This document shows, piece after piece, positions 1-5,185 of a DNA stretch of 5,231 bases. The notes beneath the pieces were generated by a model. It ran no database searches, was not told where the DNA came from, and was given only the letters and a program-made list of their open reading frames with translations. Made by a program: the position numbers and the translations under genes. Where the stretch lies: the NCBI GenBank assembly GCA_964453155.1, contig CAYVQU010000279.1, positions 1-5,231 of the forward strand. Direction: 5' to 3'. The number at the start of each line of letters is the position of its first letter. The first letter of the stretch is position 1. Source of the stretch: CAYVQU01 sp964453155. Its GTDB lineage: Bacteria; Chloroflexota; Anaerolineae; Anaerolineales; UBA11858.

Positions 1-34
1 CTTTTTTGTTGCTCAACGCTTCTGTTTTGCCTGA

Positions 35-190
35 GTTACTGCAGTAGAGTCTGATGGGCAAATCAAAATATATGTCGATGGTGAGCTCCAACTGGCATAT
101 TTCGATCCAGACCCACTACCAGCCGGGATCATTGCCATTGAAAACTCCTTTGGTTTGATCTGGTATGACGATATCACGGTGTGTGGTCTA
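35..190 (+). other. C-terminal part of a LamG/DUF1080-like jelly-roll domain (partial)
   Basis: The frame upstream of the TTG at 155 encodes strands such as GQIKIYVDGELQLAYFD and ends in IWYDDITVCG. This aligns position by position with the ends of the three complete modules downstream, for example HLQVWLNNELVLDVIDEG and TVYFDEFLIEE. The match is typical of the last beta-strands of a concanavalin-like jelly roll. It shows that the coding sequence begins before any plausible start codon in the window, so a fourth copy of the module, or a relative of it, precedes the propeller. Confidence 0.7.
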
Positions 191-3001
191 GCAGTCGAAA
201 CAAGTGATGCCCAATCAACACCAACCGAATCTGCTGGGGAGGGGAACTCCCAATTTATTGAGAGTGGACAAACCTTAGGGAGCGGCGCCAAATATGCCGC
301 GGCCCTGGCAGATGTTGATAACGATGGCGATCTGGATGCAGTGTTGAATGAAGGCATCTGGTTGAATGATGGAACGGGTCAATTCACTCTTGGAACCAGA
401 GCTAACCTTTTTGCGAAGTCAATTGAGTTAGCGGATATTGATGGTGATTCCGACCTGGATATTTTGTTAGCCACCGATGCGGAGGATGTTAACGCTATTT
501 GGATGAATATGGGCGGGTTGCAAAGGGGCGAAATCGGTGTATTTGATAATGATGGCAATCGACTAGGACATGATTCAGGTGCCTGGGACATAGCAACTGG
601 TGATCTAGATGCCGATGGCGATCTAGACGCGGTTTTGGGGAATAATGGCCAAAATGATGTCTGGCTAAATGATGGTAGTGGCATTTTTTCTCTTCGTGAT
701 GAGCGCCTTGGAAATGCCCCCACTCGCGGCGTTGCCATCGCAGATTTAGATCAAGATGGCGATCTCGACATCTTTGAGACCGGCGGTGAGTTTTGTACCG
801 TGTGGTTGAATGATGGTTGGGGTAACTTCGAAGAAATGCCGATTGGTCACTGTGTGAATGACAACGTATCCTTGGATTTGGGCGATATCGATGGTGACGG
901 TTTGCTTGAGGCTTATATCGGTGGTGGCTACGGCGAAAGGGATCATATCAAGCAACAAGATGGCGGCGCCATATTTTATGAGCATGGCCAGAATCTATCG
1001 GAAAATGGCACTGAGGGAGTCGCGCTGGCTGACATTGACAGTGATGGGGATCGCGATAGCATCCTGGCCAATAATTATGGGCCCAACGAAATCTGGTGGA
1101 ATGATGGGGCCGGCATCTTTACATCCAGCGGATATTCCATTGGCAACGGGGCCAGTTATGGGGTGGCAGTTGGCGATGTGGACGGCGACGGTGATCTGGA
1201 TATACTATTCGGCAATGAGGACGAAAATAAACTATGGCTGAATCAACTCGTTGAGGCTGCGGCCACAGTTGACGATGCGGCCGCCTCGGATTTGGCTAAA
1301 ACACCCTTAATTTTTACCGATGATTTTGAAGACGGCCTCGCCGATTTTTGGCGTGAAGACCAGGTTGAATTGTGGCGCACGGTAGCAGATGATACGCAAG
1401 TTTTGGTGGGAACCGGGGGGCTTAATATCGAGGAAACCTTTACCGATTTTGTTTTCCGCACCAATTTTAAATTTGTCGCCGAGTACCCCTATGGTACTGG
1501 TAGTGACTACTATGTGGCATTTCTCTTCCGCGGGGGGAAGATGTGCGGTGATAACCACGTGGCTTATGAATTAGCAATATTAGAGCACAGCGCTACTCTC
1601 AATAAGACAGCCTGTGACGAGGAACCCTCCAGTTTTCATATTGATTTCTCTCCCCCGCTGGACACCCTTTGGCATCAGGTCCAGGTTCAAATGGTCGGCA
1701 ACCACCTGCAAGTCTGGCTCAATAATGAACTGGTCTTAGATGTGATCGATGAGGGCGAAGCGATTTCCGCGGGGAATTTCATCCTGGGGGTCCATGAATA
1801 TGAAACGGTTTATTTCGACGAATTCCTTATCGAAGAAATCACGCCGGATGGAACCTCACAATCCTTACGAAAATATACCGCCGATTTTGAAGCGGGTTTT
1901 GGTGAGTTTTGGAGTTCAGATTCCCTGCAAACGTGGCGGATTGACGACCTGGGGGACAACAAAGTTCTCCGGGGCTCAGACATGCTTCACTTGGATGCTG
2001 TTCTTGCGGATTTTGAGTTCAATGTCGATTTTCAGTTTGCGGAAAAGTATCCCGATTTAGATGGCCCCGAATATCAGGTCGCGTTTGTCTTCCGTGGTCA
2101 ACCCTGTCCGGAGAGGGATCAGCATTCGTTTTACCAACTTCAATTATTTGAAGATAGTGGAACGCTAAACAAAAACGCCTGTACTGAAGAAGGCTCAAAT
2201 TTTCACATCGAATATCCTCAAGAATTGCAACCCGAGAAATGGCACCAACTGCGTGTGAAAATGGTTGGCAGTCATTCCCAAGTCTGGATTAATGATCAAC
2301 TGGTCTTGGATGTAAACGATACTGGTGAGGCCGTTATCGAAGGCAACTTTACCTTAGGCCATCACGAAAAAGATACCGTTTATTTTGATAATTTCAATTT
2401 CCAAGAAATTTCAGCGAATGGGAATTCACAATCTCTTCAAAAATACACCGCCGATTTTGAATCCGGAACTGGTGATTTTTGGAATACTGATCAACGCCAA
2501 AACTGGCAGATCGAAGAGCTGGATGGTAACCAGGCCCTTCGGGGGACGGGTTCCCTAGGTATTGATGAAAGCTTCGCTGATTTTGAGTTTAAAGTCGATT
2601 TCTATTATGCTGCCCCCTATCCTGAATCGAATGGGGGGCAATATCGGGTGGCATTTGTCTTCCGCTCCCGTTCCTGCGATCAAGGCGGCGGCGGGGAGTT
2701 TTATAATTTGGAGTTATTCGAAGATAGTGGCGGGCTCAACAAAACTGCTTGTGGCGCGGCAGAAGATATCAGTTTCCATGTCGATTATCCTCAGATTTTG
2801 AGTCCAAATGAATGGCACAACCTCACGGTGCGAATGGTCGGCAAGCAGCTACAGGTTTGGATTGATGATTATCTGGTTGTGGATGTCATTGACGAGGGGG
2901 CTCCCCTTCTGGACGGTACTTTCATTTTGGGGCAAGAAGAAAAGGGAACGGTCTATTTTGATGATTTCAATATCCAAGAAATTTCTTCCGACAACCAATG
3001 A
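35..3001 (+). CDS. Large exported-type FG-GAP propeller / LamG-like (DUF1080-like) repeat protein, 5' end missing or disrupted
   Basis: Open frame of 988 codons from base 35 to a TGA at 2999-3001, followed at once by an in-frame TAA. Order of parts, numbering residues from the TTG at 155: tail of a jelly-roll domain (before residue ~12), seven FG-GAP/VCBS repeats (~34-365), Ala-rich linker (~366-385), and three LamG/DUF1080-like modules (~387-562, 574-752, 764-943). It has no catalytic motif, C-terminal anchor or LPxTG. Such proteins are normally secreted and bind glycans or proteins through calcium-stabilised propellers and jelly rolls; that role is inferred. The TTG at 155 is not a credible start: coding similarity extends at least 40 codons upstream, no Shine-Dalgarno precedes it, and no signal peptide follows. 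The first in-frame ATG is at 503, inside blade 2. The true N-terminus must lie before the window, with an in-frame TGA (32-34) or a frameshift between. It is followed 39 bases later by the sortase gene, probably in one operon. Confidence 0.85.
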   Translation, partial: VTAVESDGQIKIYVDGELQLAYFDPDPLPAGIIAIENSFGLIWYDDITVCGLAVETSDAQSTPTESAGEGNSQFIESGQTLGSGAKYAAALADVDNDGDLDAVLNEGIWLNDGTGQFTLGTRANLFAKSIELADIDGDSDLDILLATDAEDVNAIWMNMGGLQRGEIGVFDNDGNRLGHDSGAWDIATGDLDADGDLDAVLGNNGQNDVWLNDGSGIFSLRDERLGNAPTRGVAIADLDQDGDLDIFETGGEFCTVWLNDGWGNFEEMPIGHCVNDNVSLDLGDIDGDGLLEAYIGGGYGERDHIKQQDGGAIFYEHGQNLSENGTEGVALADIDSDGDRDSILANNYGPNEIWWNDGAGIFTSSGYSIGNGASYGVAVGDVDGDGDLDILFGNEDENKLWLNQLVEAAATVDDAAASDLAKTPLIFTDDFEDGLADFWREDQVELWRTVADDTQVLVGTGGLNIEETFTDFVFRTNFKFVAEYPYGTGSDYYVAFLFRGGKMCGDNHVAYELAILEHSATLNKTACDEEPSSFHIDFSPPLDTLWHQVQVQMVGNHLQVWLNNELVLDVIDEGEAISAGNFILGVHEYETVYFDEFLIEEITPDGTSQSLRKYTADFEAGFGEFWSSDSLQTWRIDDLGDNKVLRGSDMLHLDAVLADFEFNVDFQFAEKYPDLDGPEYQVAFVFRGQPCPERDQHSFYQLQLFEDSGTLNKNACTEEGSNFHIEYPQELQPEKWHQLRVKMVGSHSQVWINDQLVLDVNDTGEAVIEGNFTLGHHEKDTVYFDNFNFQEISANGNSQSLQKYTADFESGTGDFWNTDQRQNWQIEELDGNQALRGTGSLGIDESFADFEFKVDFYYAAPYPESNGGQYRVAFVFRSRSCDQGGGGEFYNLELFEDSGGLNKTACGAAEDISFHVDYPQILSPNEWHNLTVRMVGKQLQVWIDDYLVVDVIDEGAPLLDGTFILGQEEKGTVYFDDFNIQEISSDNQ
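254..1249 (+). repeat. Seven FG-GAP/VCBS repeats forming a predicted seven-bladed calcium-binding beta-propeller
   Basis: Seven copies of a ~48-residue unit. Each has a hydrophobic strand, an Asp-rich loop and usually a W(L/M/W)ND/NxGxGxF strand. The loops start at residues 53, 94, 150, 197, 244, 293 and 341 (numbered from base 155) and read like DVDNDGDLD, DLDADGDLD and DVDGDGDLD. Such DxDxDGDxD loops coordinate calcium in integrin alpha chains and bacterial VCBS/FG-GAP proteins. Seven copies fit one closed propeller. Blade 2 carries a longer insertion (56 residues to the next loop), and blade 5 is degenerate, with DIDGDGLLE and no WLND strand. The region is predicted to be extracellular and to act as a binding or scaffolding surface; no ligand can be assigned. 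Confidence 0.85.
1313..1840 (+). repeat. LamG/DUF1080-like jelly-roll module 1
   Basis: Residues ~387-562 (numbered from base 155). It opens with FTDDFEDGLADFW, contains the strand YVAFLFRG, the motif LNKTAC, the segment LWHQVQVQMVGNHLQVWLNN, and closes with TVYFDEFLIEE. This is the organisation of a concanavalin-like, DUF1080/laminin-G-type beta-sandwich, commonly a carbohydrate-binding fold. Cys464 and Cys487 have counterparts in modules 2 and 3 and probably form a disulfide, which fits export. It is the most divergent of the three copies. Confidence 0.75.
1874..2410 (+). repeat. LamG/DUF1080-like jelly-roll module 2
   Basis: Residues ~574-752. It opens YTADFEAGFGEFW, continues with YQVAFVFRG, LNKNAC, WHQLRVKMVG and VWINDQLVLDV, and ends TVYFDNFNFQEI. 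The unit starts 187 residues after module 1. The probable disulfide pair is Cys651-Cys676. Both flanking linkers contain SQSL(R/Q)KYTADFE, so modules 2 and 3 look like the product of a more recent tandem duplication. Confidence 0.75.
2444..2983 (+). repeat. LamG/DUF1080-like jelly-roll module 3
   Basis: Residues ~764-943. It opens YTADFESGTGDFW, with YRVAFVFRSRSC, LNKTAC, WHNLTVRMVG and VWIDDYLVVDV, and closes TVYFDDFNIQEI. It starts exactly 570 bases after module 2. Cys841 and Cys866 match the cysteine pairs of the other modules. A poly-Gly turn (residues 844-847) replaces the polar loop seen in module 2. Only five residues follow the domain, so the protein ends without a membrane anchor or sorting tail. 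Confidence 0.75.
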
Positions 3002-3027
3002 TAAAATAGAGGCAGATATCAATTTTT

Positions 3028-3034
3028 GGAGGAG
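3028..3034 (+). promoter_or_regulatory. Strong Shine-Dalgarno for the sortase-fusion gene
   Basis: GGAGGAG lies six bases before the ATG at 3041, close to ideal complementarity and spacing, and fixes that ATG as the start. The 39-base gap to the preceding stop contains no hairpin terminator and no recognisable promoter, which supports co-transcription with the upstream gene. Confidence 0.85.
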
Positions 3035-3040
3035 AATTGA

Positions 3041-3136
3041 ATGAAGCCAAAGCCCGCCACGCGATTTGTGCTCATTGGATTGGGGGCAATACTTCTACTG
3101 GGGTTGGGTATGGTCGTACTTCCCAAAGTGAATGCC
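3041..3136 (+). other. Signal peptide / possible signal anchor of the sortase-fusion protein
   Basis: Residues 1-32: three basic residues in the first eight, then a Leu/Gly/Val-rich core at 9-27. PKVNA precedes Gln33, with Val30 and Ala32 at positions -3 and -1, a good signal peptidase I site. If it is not cleaved, this would be the only membrane tether for the sortase. Confidence 0.8.
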
Positions 3137-5011
3137 CAAACCACAGCCTACCCCTATTACGTCGAGCGCGTCACCGATATTGCTCCCGGCGGCCGCGATG
3201 CTAACCCCGAATGGCTAACCGAAGTCAAAGGGGACCTTTATTTCCGCGCCGATGATCAAGATGCCGGTCTCGAACTCTGGAAATATTCCCCCCGTACTGG
3301 CAAAGCTACCCTGGCCGCGGATATCAATAAGGGTCCCGGCGACTCCACTCCTGAATGGCTCACCGTATATGGCTATGATATCTATTTCACGGCCGCCGAT
3401 GACCAGATAGGCCGCCAACTCTGGCGGCACAGCACCCTTTCTGGTGAAACCCATAAAGTTTTTGTCAAAGAACAATCGCATTTAGGTGTCCCGGTTGGTT
3501 CTGATCCCCAATGGCTGGAGTTTATGGGGCCAATTCTATTTTTCACTGCCGATAGTGGTGCCAAACACGGACGTGAACTCTGGGCCTACGATACTCGCGA
3601 TGCTCGCACCTGGCGGGTGAAAGATATCAATCCCGGGGCAGCTGATTCTGAGCCGAAGTATTTGCTTGCGGATGGCCAGCGACTTTATTTTACGGCTGAT
3701 GATGGGGTTCATGGCCGGGAATTATGGCGGAGTGACGGGACCGAATCTGGAACCTATATGGTCAAAGACATCCTGGCCGGCCCTCGCAGCTCTTCCCCCG
3801 ATAGTTTCAACAAACTAGGAGATCAATACGTTTTTGCGGCCGATGATGGCTACCACGGCCGCGAACTATGGCGCAGCTATGGGTTTGCGGCCTCCACCTC
3901 CATGGTCAAAGATATTTACTCCGGTACTCTGGACGCTGACCCCGGTTGGTCGAACCGTTTAGGTGAATCGGTCGTCTTTTTCCCCGCCGAAACCAAGGAA
4001 TATGGCAACGAACTCTGGCGTTATGACCAGCAGGGTGGTGCCTACCTGCTCGCGGATATTAATGTTGGTGACAATGACTCCGATCCTGCTGCCATTGGTG
4101 ATTTGGGCTGGGTCATGTTCTTCAGCGCCGATGACGGGGATACCGGCCGCGAACTGTGGAAAACCGAACCCCCCTATGGGGTTGCCCGGCAGGTAATTGA
4201 CATCAACCCCGGCGAGGATGACTCTACCCCCAAAACCTTGGAAAAATTAGGCACCACCCTCTTCTTCATCGCCGATGATGGTGAGCATGGCGAAGAACTC
4301 TGGGTCTCCGAACTGCCCTACGAAACCGCTGATCTGCTCAAAGATATCAAGCCTGGTAAACGCGGCTCCATCCCCGAATTTAAACTCGGTGAATTTACCG
4401 ATACTAAATCCAATGCCCTCCGGATTGGGTGGACCATTTATTTCACCGCCGGAGATGGCAAACATGGCGTCGAACTCTGGCAAATCTCAACCGGCGCTTT
4501 GCCCCAAACCGGCTTTGCGCCGGGGGTTGTCAGCAAAGTAGCGGCCAAACCCCATAACGCTTATCAAAAAATGAGTGGTTTGTGGTTGGAAATTCCCAAA
4601 TTCGAAGAAATCAACGAAATTGTCGGGGTGCCCAAAGCGGGGAATTCTTGGAATGTAGATTGGCTGGGACCCAAGAATGTCGGTTATCTCTCCGGAACGG
4701 CGTTCCCCACCTGGCAGGGGAATACAGTCATTTCTGGACATGTTTACAATGCCGACGGCAACCCGGGACCCTTCGTTAATCTTGGGGATTTATCTTGGGG
4801 GGATGAAGTTATCATCCATGCCTGGGGCCAGCAGCATATCTATCAGGTTCGCGCGGTGGATCGCTGGGTTGACCCTAACGATGAATCTATCCTGGCCCAC
4901 AAGGACCACGACTGGATCACCCTGATCACCTGCCGCGGCTACAGAGAGACCTCCGACACCTACCGCTGGCGTACCGTTGCCCAGGCCGTACTCATTAAAA
5001 TCATTGAGTAA
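3041..5011 (+). CDS. Exported ELW-repeat protein with internal LPQTG and C-terminal sortase domain
   Basis: 656 residues. Residues 1-32 form a signal peptide (basic MKPKPATR, hydrophobic core 9-27, probable cleavage after VNA). Residues ~44-480 hold nine ~48-residue repeats ending in ELW, of the ELWxxDGT family and probably beta-propeller-like. LPQTG is at 487-491, followed by a ~20-residue linker. Residues ~513-656 are a sortase domain: WLEIPKF, SGH with His567, TLITC with Cys631, and Arg644 in YRWR. Sortases are extracytoplasmic cysteine transpeptidases that cut LPxTG-like motifs between Thr and Gly and join the acyl product to an amine. The His-Cys and Cys-Arg distances of 64 and 13 equal those of S. 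aureus SrtA, so the enzyme should be active. There is no transmembrane helix apart from the N-terminal one, so it is either released after cleavage or held by an uncleaved signal anchor. The substrate is unknown; the upstream protein has no LPxTG. Confidence 0.9.
   Translation: MKPKPATRFVLIGLGAILLLGLGMVVLPKVNAQTTAYPYYVERVTDIAPGGRDANPEWLTEVKGDLYFRADDQDAGLELWKYSPRTGKATLAADINKGPGDSTPEWLTVYGYDIYFTAADDQIGRQLWRHSTLSGETHKVFVKEQSHLGVPVGSDPQWLEFMGPILFFTADSGAKHGRELWAYDTRDARTWRVKDINPGAADSEPKYLLADGQRLYFTADDGVHGRELWRSDGTESGTYMVKDILAGPRSSSPDSFNKLGDQYVFAADDGYHGRELWRSYGFAASTSMVKDIYSGTLDADPGWSNRLGESVVFFPAETKEYGNELWRYDQQGGAYLLADINVGDNDSDPAAIGDLGWVMFFSADDGDTGRELWKTEPPYGVARQVIDINPGEDDSTPKTLEKLGTTLFFIADDGEHGEELWVSELPYETADLLKDIKPGKRGSIPEFKLGEFTDTKSNALRIGWTIYFTAGDGKHGVELWQISTGALPQTGFAPGVVSKVAAKPHNAYQKMSGLWLEIPKFEEINEIVGVPKAGNSWNVDWLGPKNVGYLSGTAFPTWQGNTVISGHVYNADGNPGPFVNLGDLSWGDEVIIHAWGQQHIYQVRAVDRWVDPNDESILAHKDHDWITLITCRGYRETSDTYRWRTVAQAVLIKIIE
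3170..4480 (+). repeat. Nine ELW (ELWxxDGT-type) repeats, predicted propeller
   Basis: Nine copies of a unit built as (V/A)xDIxPGxxDSxPxWL, then xxYFxADDGxHGRELW. The ELW (or QLW) triplets begin at residues 78, 126, 179, 227, 275, 324, 371, 419 and 478, mostly 47-49 apart. Only repeat 4 keeps the full consensus, ELWRSDGT at 227-234; the other copies have lost the DGT. Repeat 2 has QLW and repeat 9 has a longer lead-in (59 residues). The family is found in secreted bacterial proteins and its molecular role is not established. Confidence 0.85.
4499..4513 (+). other. Internal LPQTG sorting-type pentapeptide
   Basis: Residues 487-491 read LPQTG and continue FAPG, just after the last ELW repeat and about 22 residues before the sortase domain. 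The sequence matches the LPxTG consensus cut by class A-type sortases. It is not a classical sorting signal, because no hydrophobic helix or basic tail follows; the sortase domain follows instead. It may be a self-processing site, a remnant of a sorting signal, or simply a conserved linker. Confidence 0.7.
4577..5008 (+). other. Sortase catalytic domain
   Basis: Residues ~513-656. Landmarks in order: LWLEIPKF, VDWLG, GTAFPTWQGNTVISGHVYN with His567, FVNLGDLSWGDEVIIHAWG, ITLITCRGY with Cys631, and YRWRTVAQAVLIKI with Arg644. TLxTC is the sortase signature. The three catalytic residues keep the spacing of S. aureus SrtA (H120, C184, R197). The length of ~145 residues fits the sortase fold. Class assignment (A, D, E or an own clade) cannot be made by eye. 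Confidence 0.88.
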
Positions 5012-5025
5012 ATCTCGCTTTCCTG

Positions 5026-5065
5026 ACAAAAGAACCGTTGCCGCTCGCGGCAGCGGTTCTTTTGT
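5026..5065 (+). terminator. Intrinsic terminator after the sortase-fusion gene
   Basis: It begins 14 bases after the stop codon. Two 18-base arms (5026-5043 and 5048-5065) pair completely apart from one G-U wobble, around a CTCG tetraloop. The outer part is A-rich on the left (ACAAAAGAA) and T-rich on the right (TTCTTTTGTT), with a GC-rich core. Because of the A/T symmetry it could stop transcription from either direction. It separates the surface-protein operon from the moaA-like gene. Confidence 0.88.
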
Positions 5066-5068
5066 TAA

Positions 5069-5120
5069 ATCCCCCAGCAAATTATGGCAGAAATATGATC
5101 ACGTTCATCTGCTGGGGGAT
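5069..5120. promoter_or_regulatory. Perfect 11-bp inverted repeat, possible operator upstream of the moaA-like gene
   Basis: ATCCCCCAGCA (5069-5079) and TGCTGGGGGAT (5110-5120) are exact reverse complements separated by 30 bases. The right arm ends four bases before the TATAAT box and would occupy the -35/-10 spacer, as expected for a repressor site. The 41-base centre-to-centre distance is close to four helical turns, so two half-sites could be bridged by one regulator. No T-run follows, so it is unlikely to be a terminator. Which protein binds it, if any, is unknown. Confidence 0.45.
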
Positions 5121-5124
5121 CAGG

Positions 5125-5130
5125 TATAAT
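5125..5130 (+). promoter_or_regulatory. -10 promoter element for the moaA-like gene
   Basis: A perfect TATAAT lies 55 bases before the TTG start and downstream of the terminator. No good -35 hexamer sits 16-18 bases upstream (5102-5107 is CGTTCA), so the promoter may be weak or activator-dependent. The implied leader of about 50 bases is too short for a molybdenum-cofactor riboswitch. Confidence 0.5.
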
Positions 5131-5173
5131 TCCGTGGTCTTGGCTCATCTGAGAGTCACAACATTATTTTTTT

Positions 5174-5178
5174 AGAGG
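5174..5178 (+). promoter_or_regulatory. Shine-Dalgarno deciding the TTG start
   Basis: AGAGG, followed by a T-rich seven-base spacer, precedes the TTG at 5186. It supports TTG as the start codon; no in-frame ATG or GTG is present between it and the end of the window. Confidence 0.6.
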
Positions 5179-5185
5179 TTTTTCT

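Noticed and set aside
155..157. TTG at 155 as the start of the propeller/jelly-roll gene
   Set aside because: No Shine-Dalgarno precedes it, no signal peptide follows, and clear domain coding continues upstream to base 35.
4499..4513. LPQTG as a classical cell-wall sorting signal
   Set aside because: No hydrophobic helix or basic tail follows; a full sortase domain does. It was kept only as an internal motif of unknown use.
4982..4987. Loss of the catalytic arginine, reading Gln648 in AQAVL as its replacement
   Set aside because: Arg644 lies 13 residues after Cys631, the same spacing as R197 after C184 in SrtA, so the arginine is present.
13..5080. Several long antisense and alternative-frame open frames of 60-127 codons
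   Set aside because: All overlap the two real genes, have low-complexity or Ser/Pro-rich shadow sequences, no credible ribosome sites and no recognisable domains.
5069..5120. Second intrinsic terminator formed by the 11-bp inverted repeat
   Set aside because: The loop would be 30 bases, no T-run follows, and a TATAAT box lies four bases beyond, so an operator is more plausible.
5131..5185. Molybdenum cofactor riboswitch in the moaA leader
   Set aside because: Only about 50 bases separate the -10 box from the start codon, too short for the known Moco RNA, and no matching stems are visible.
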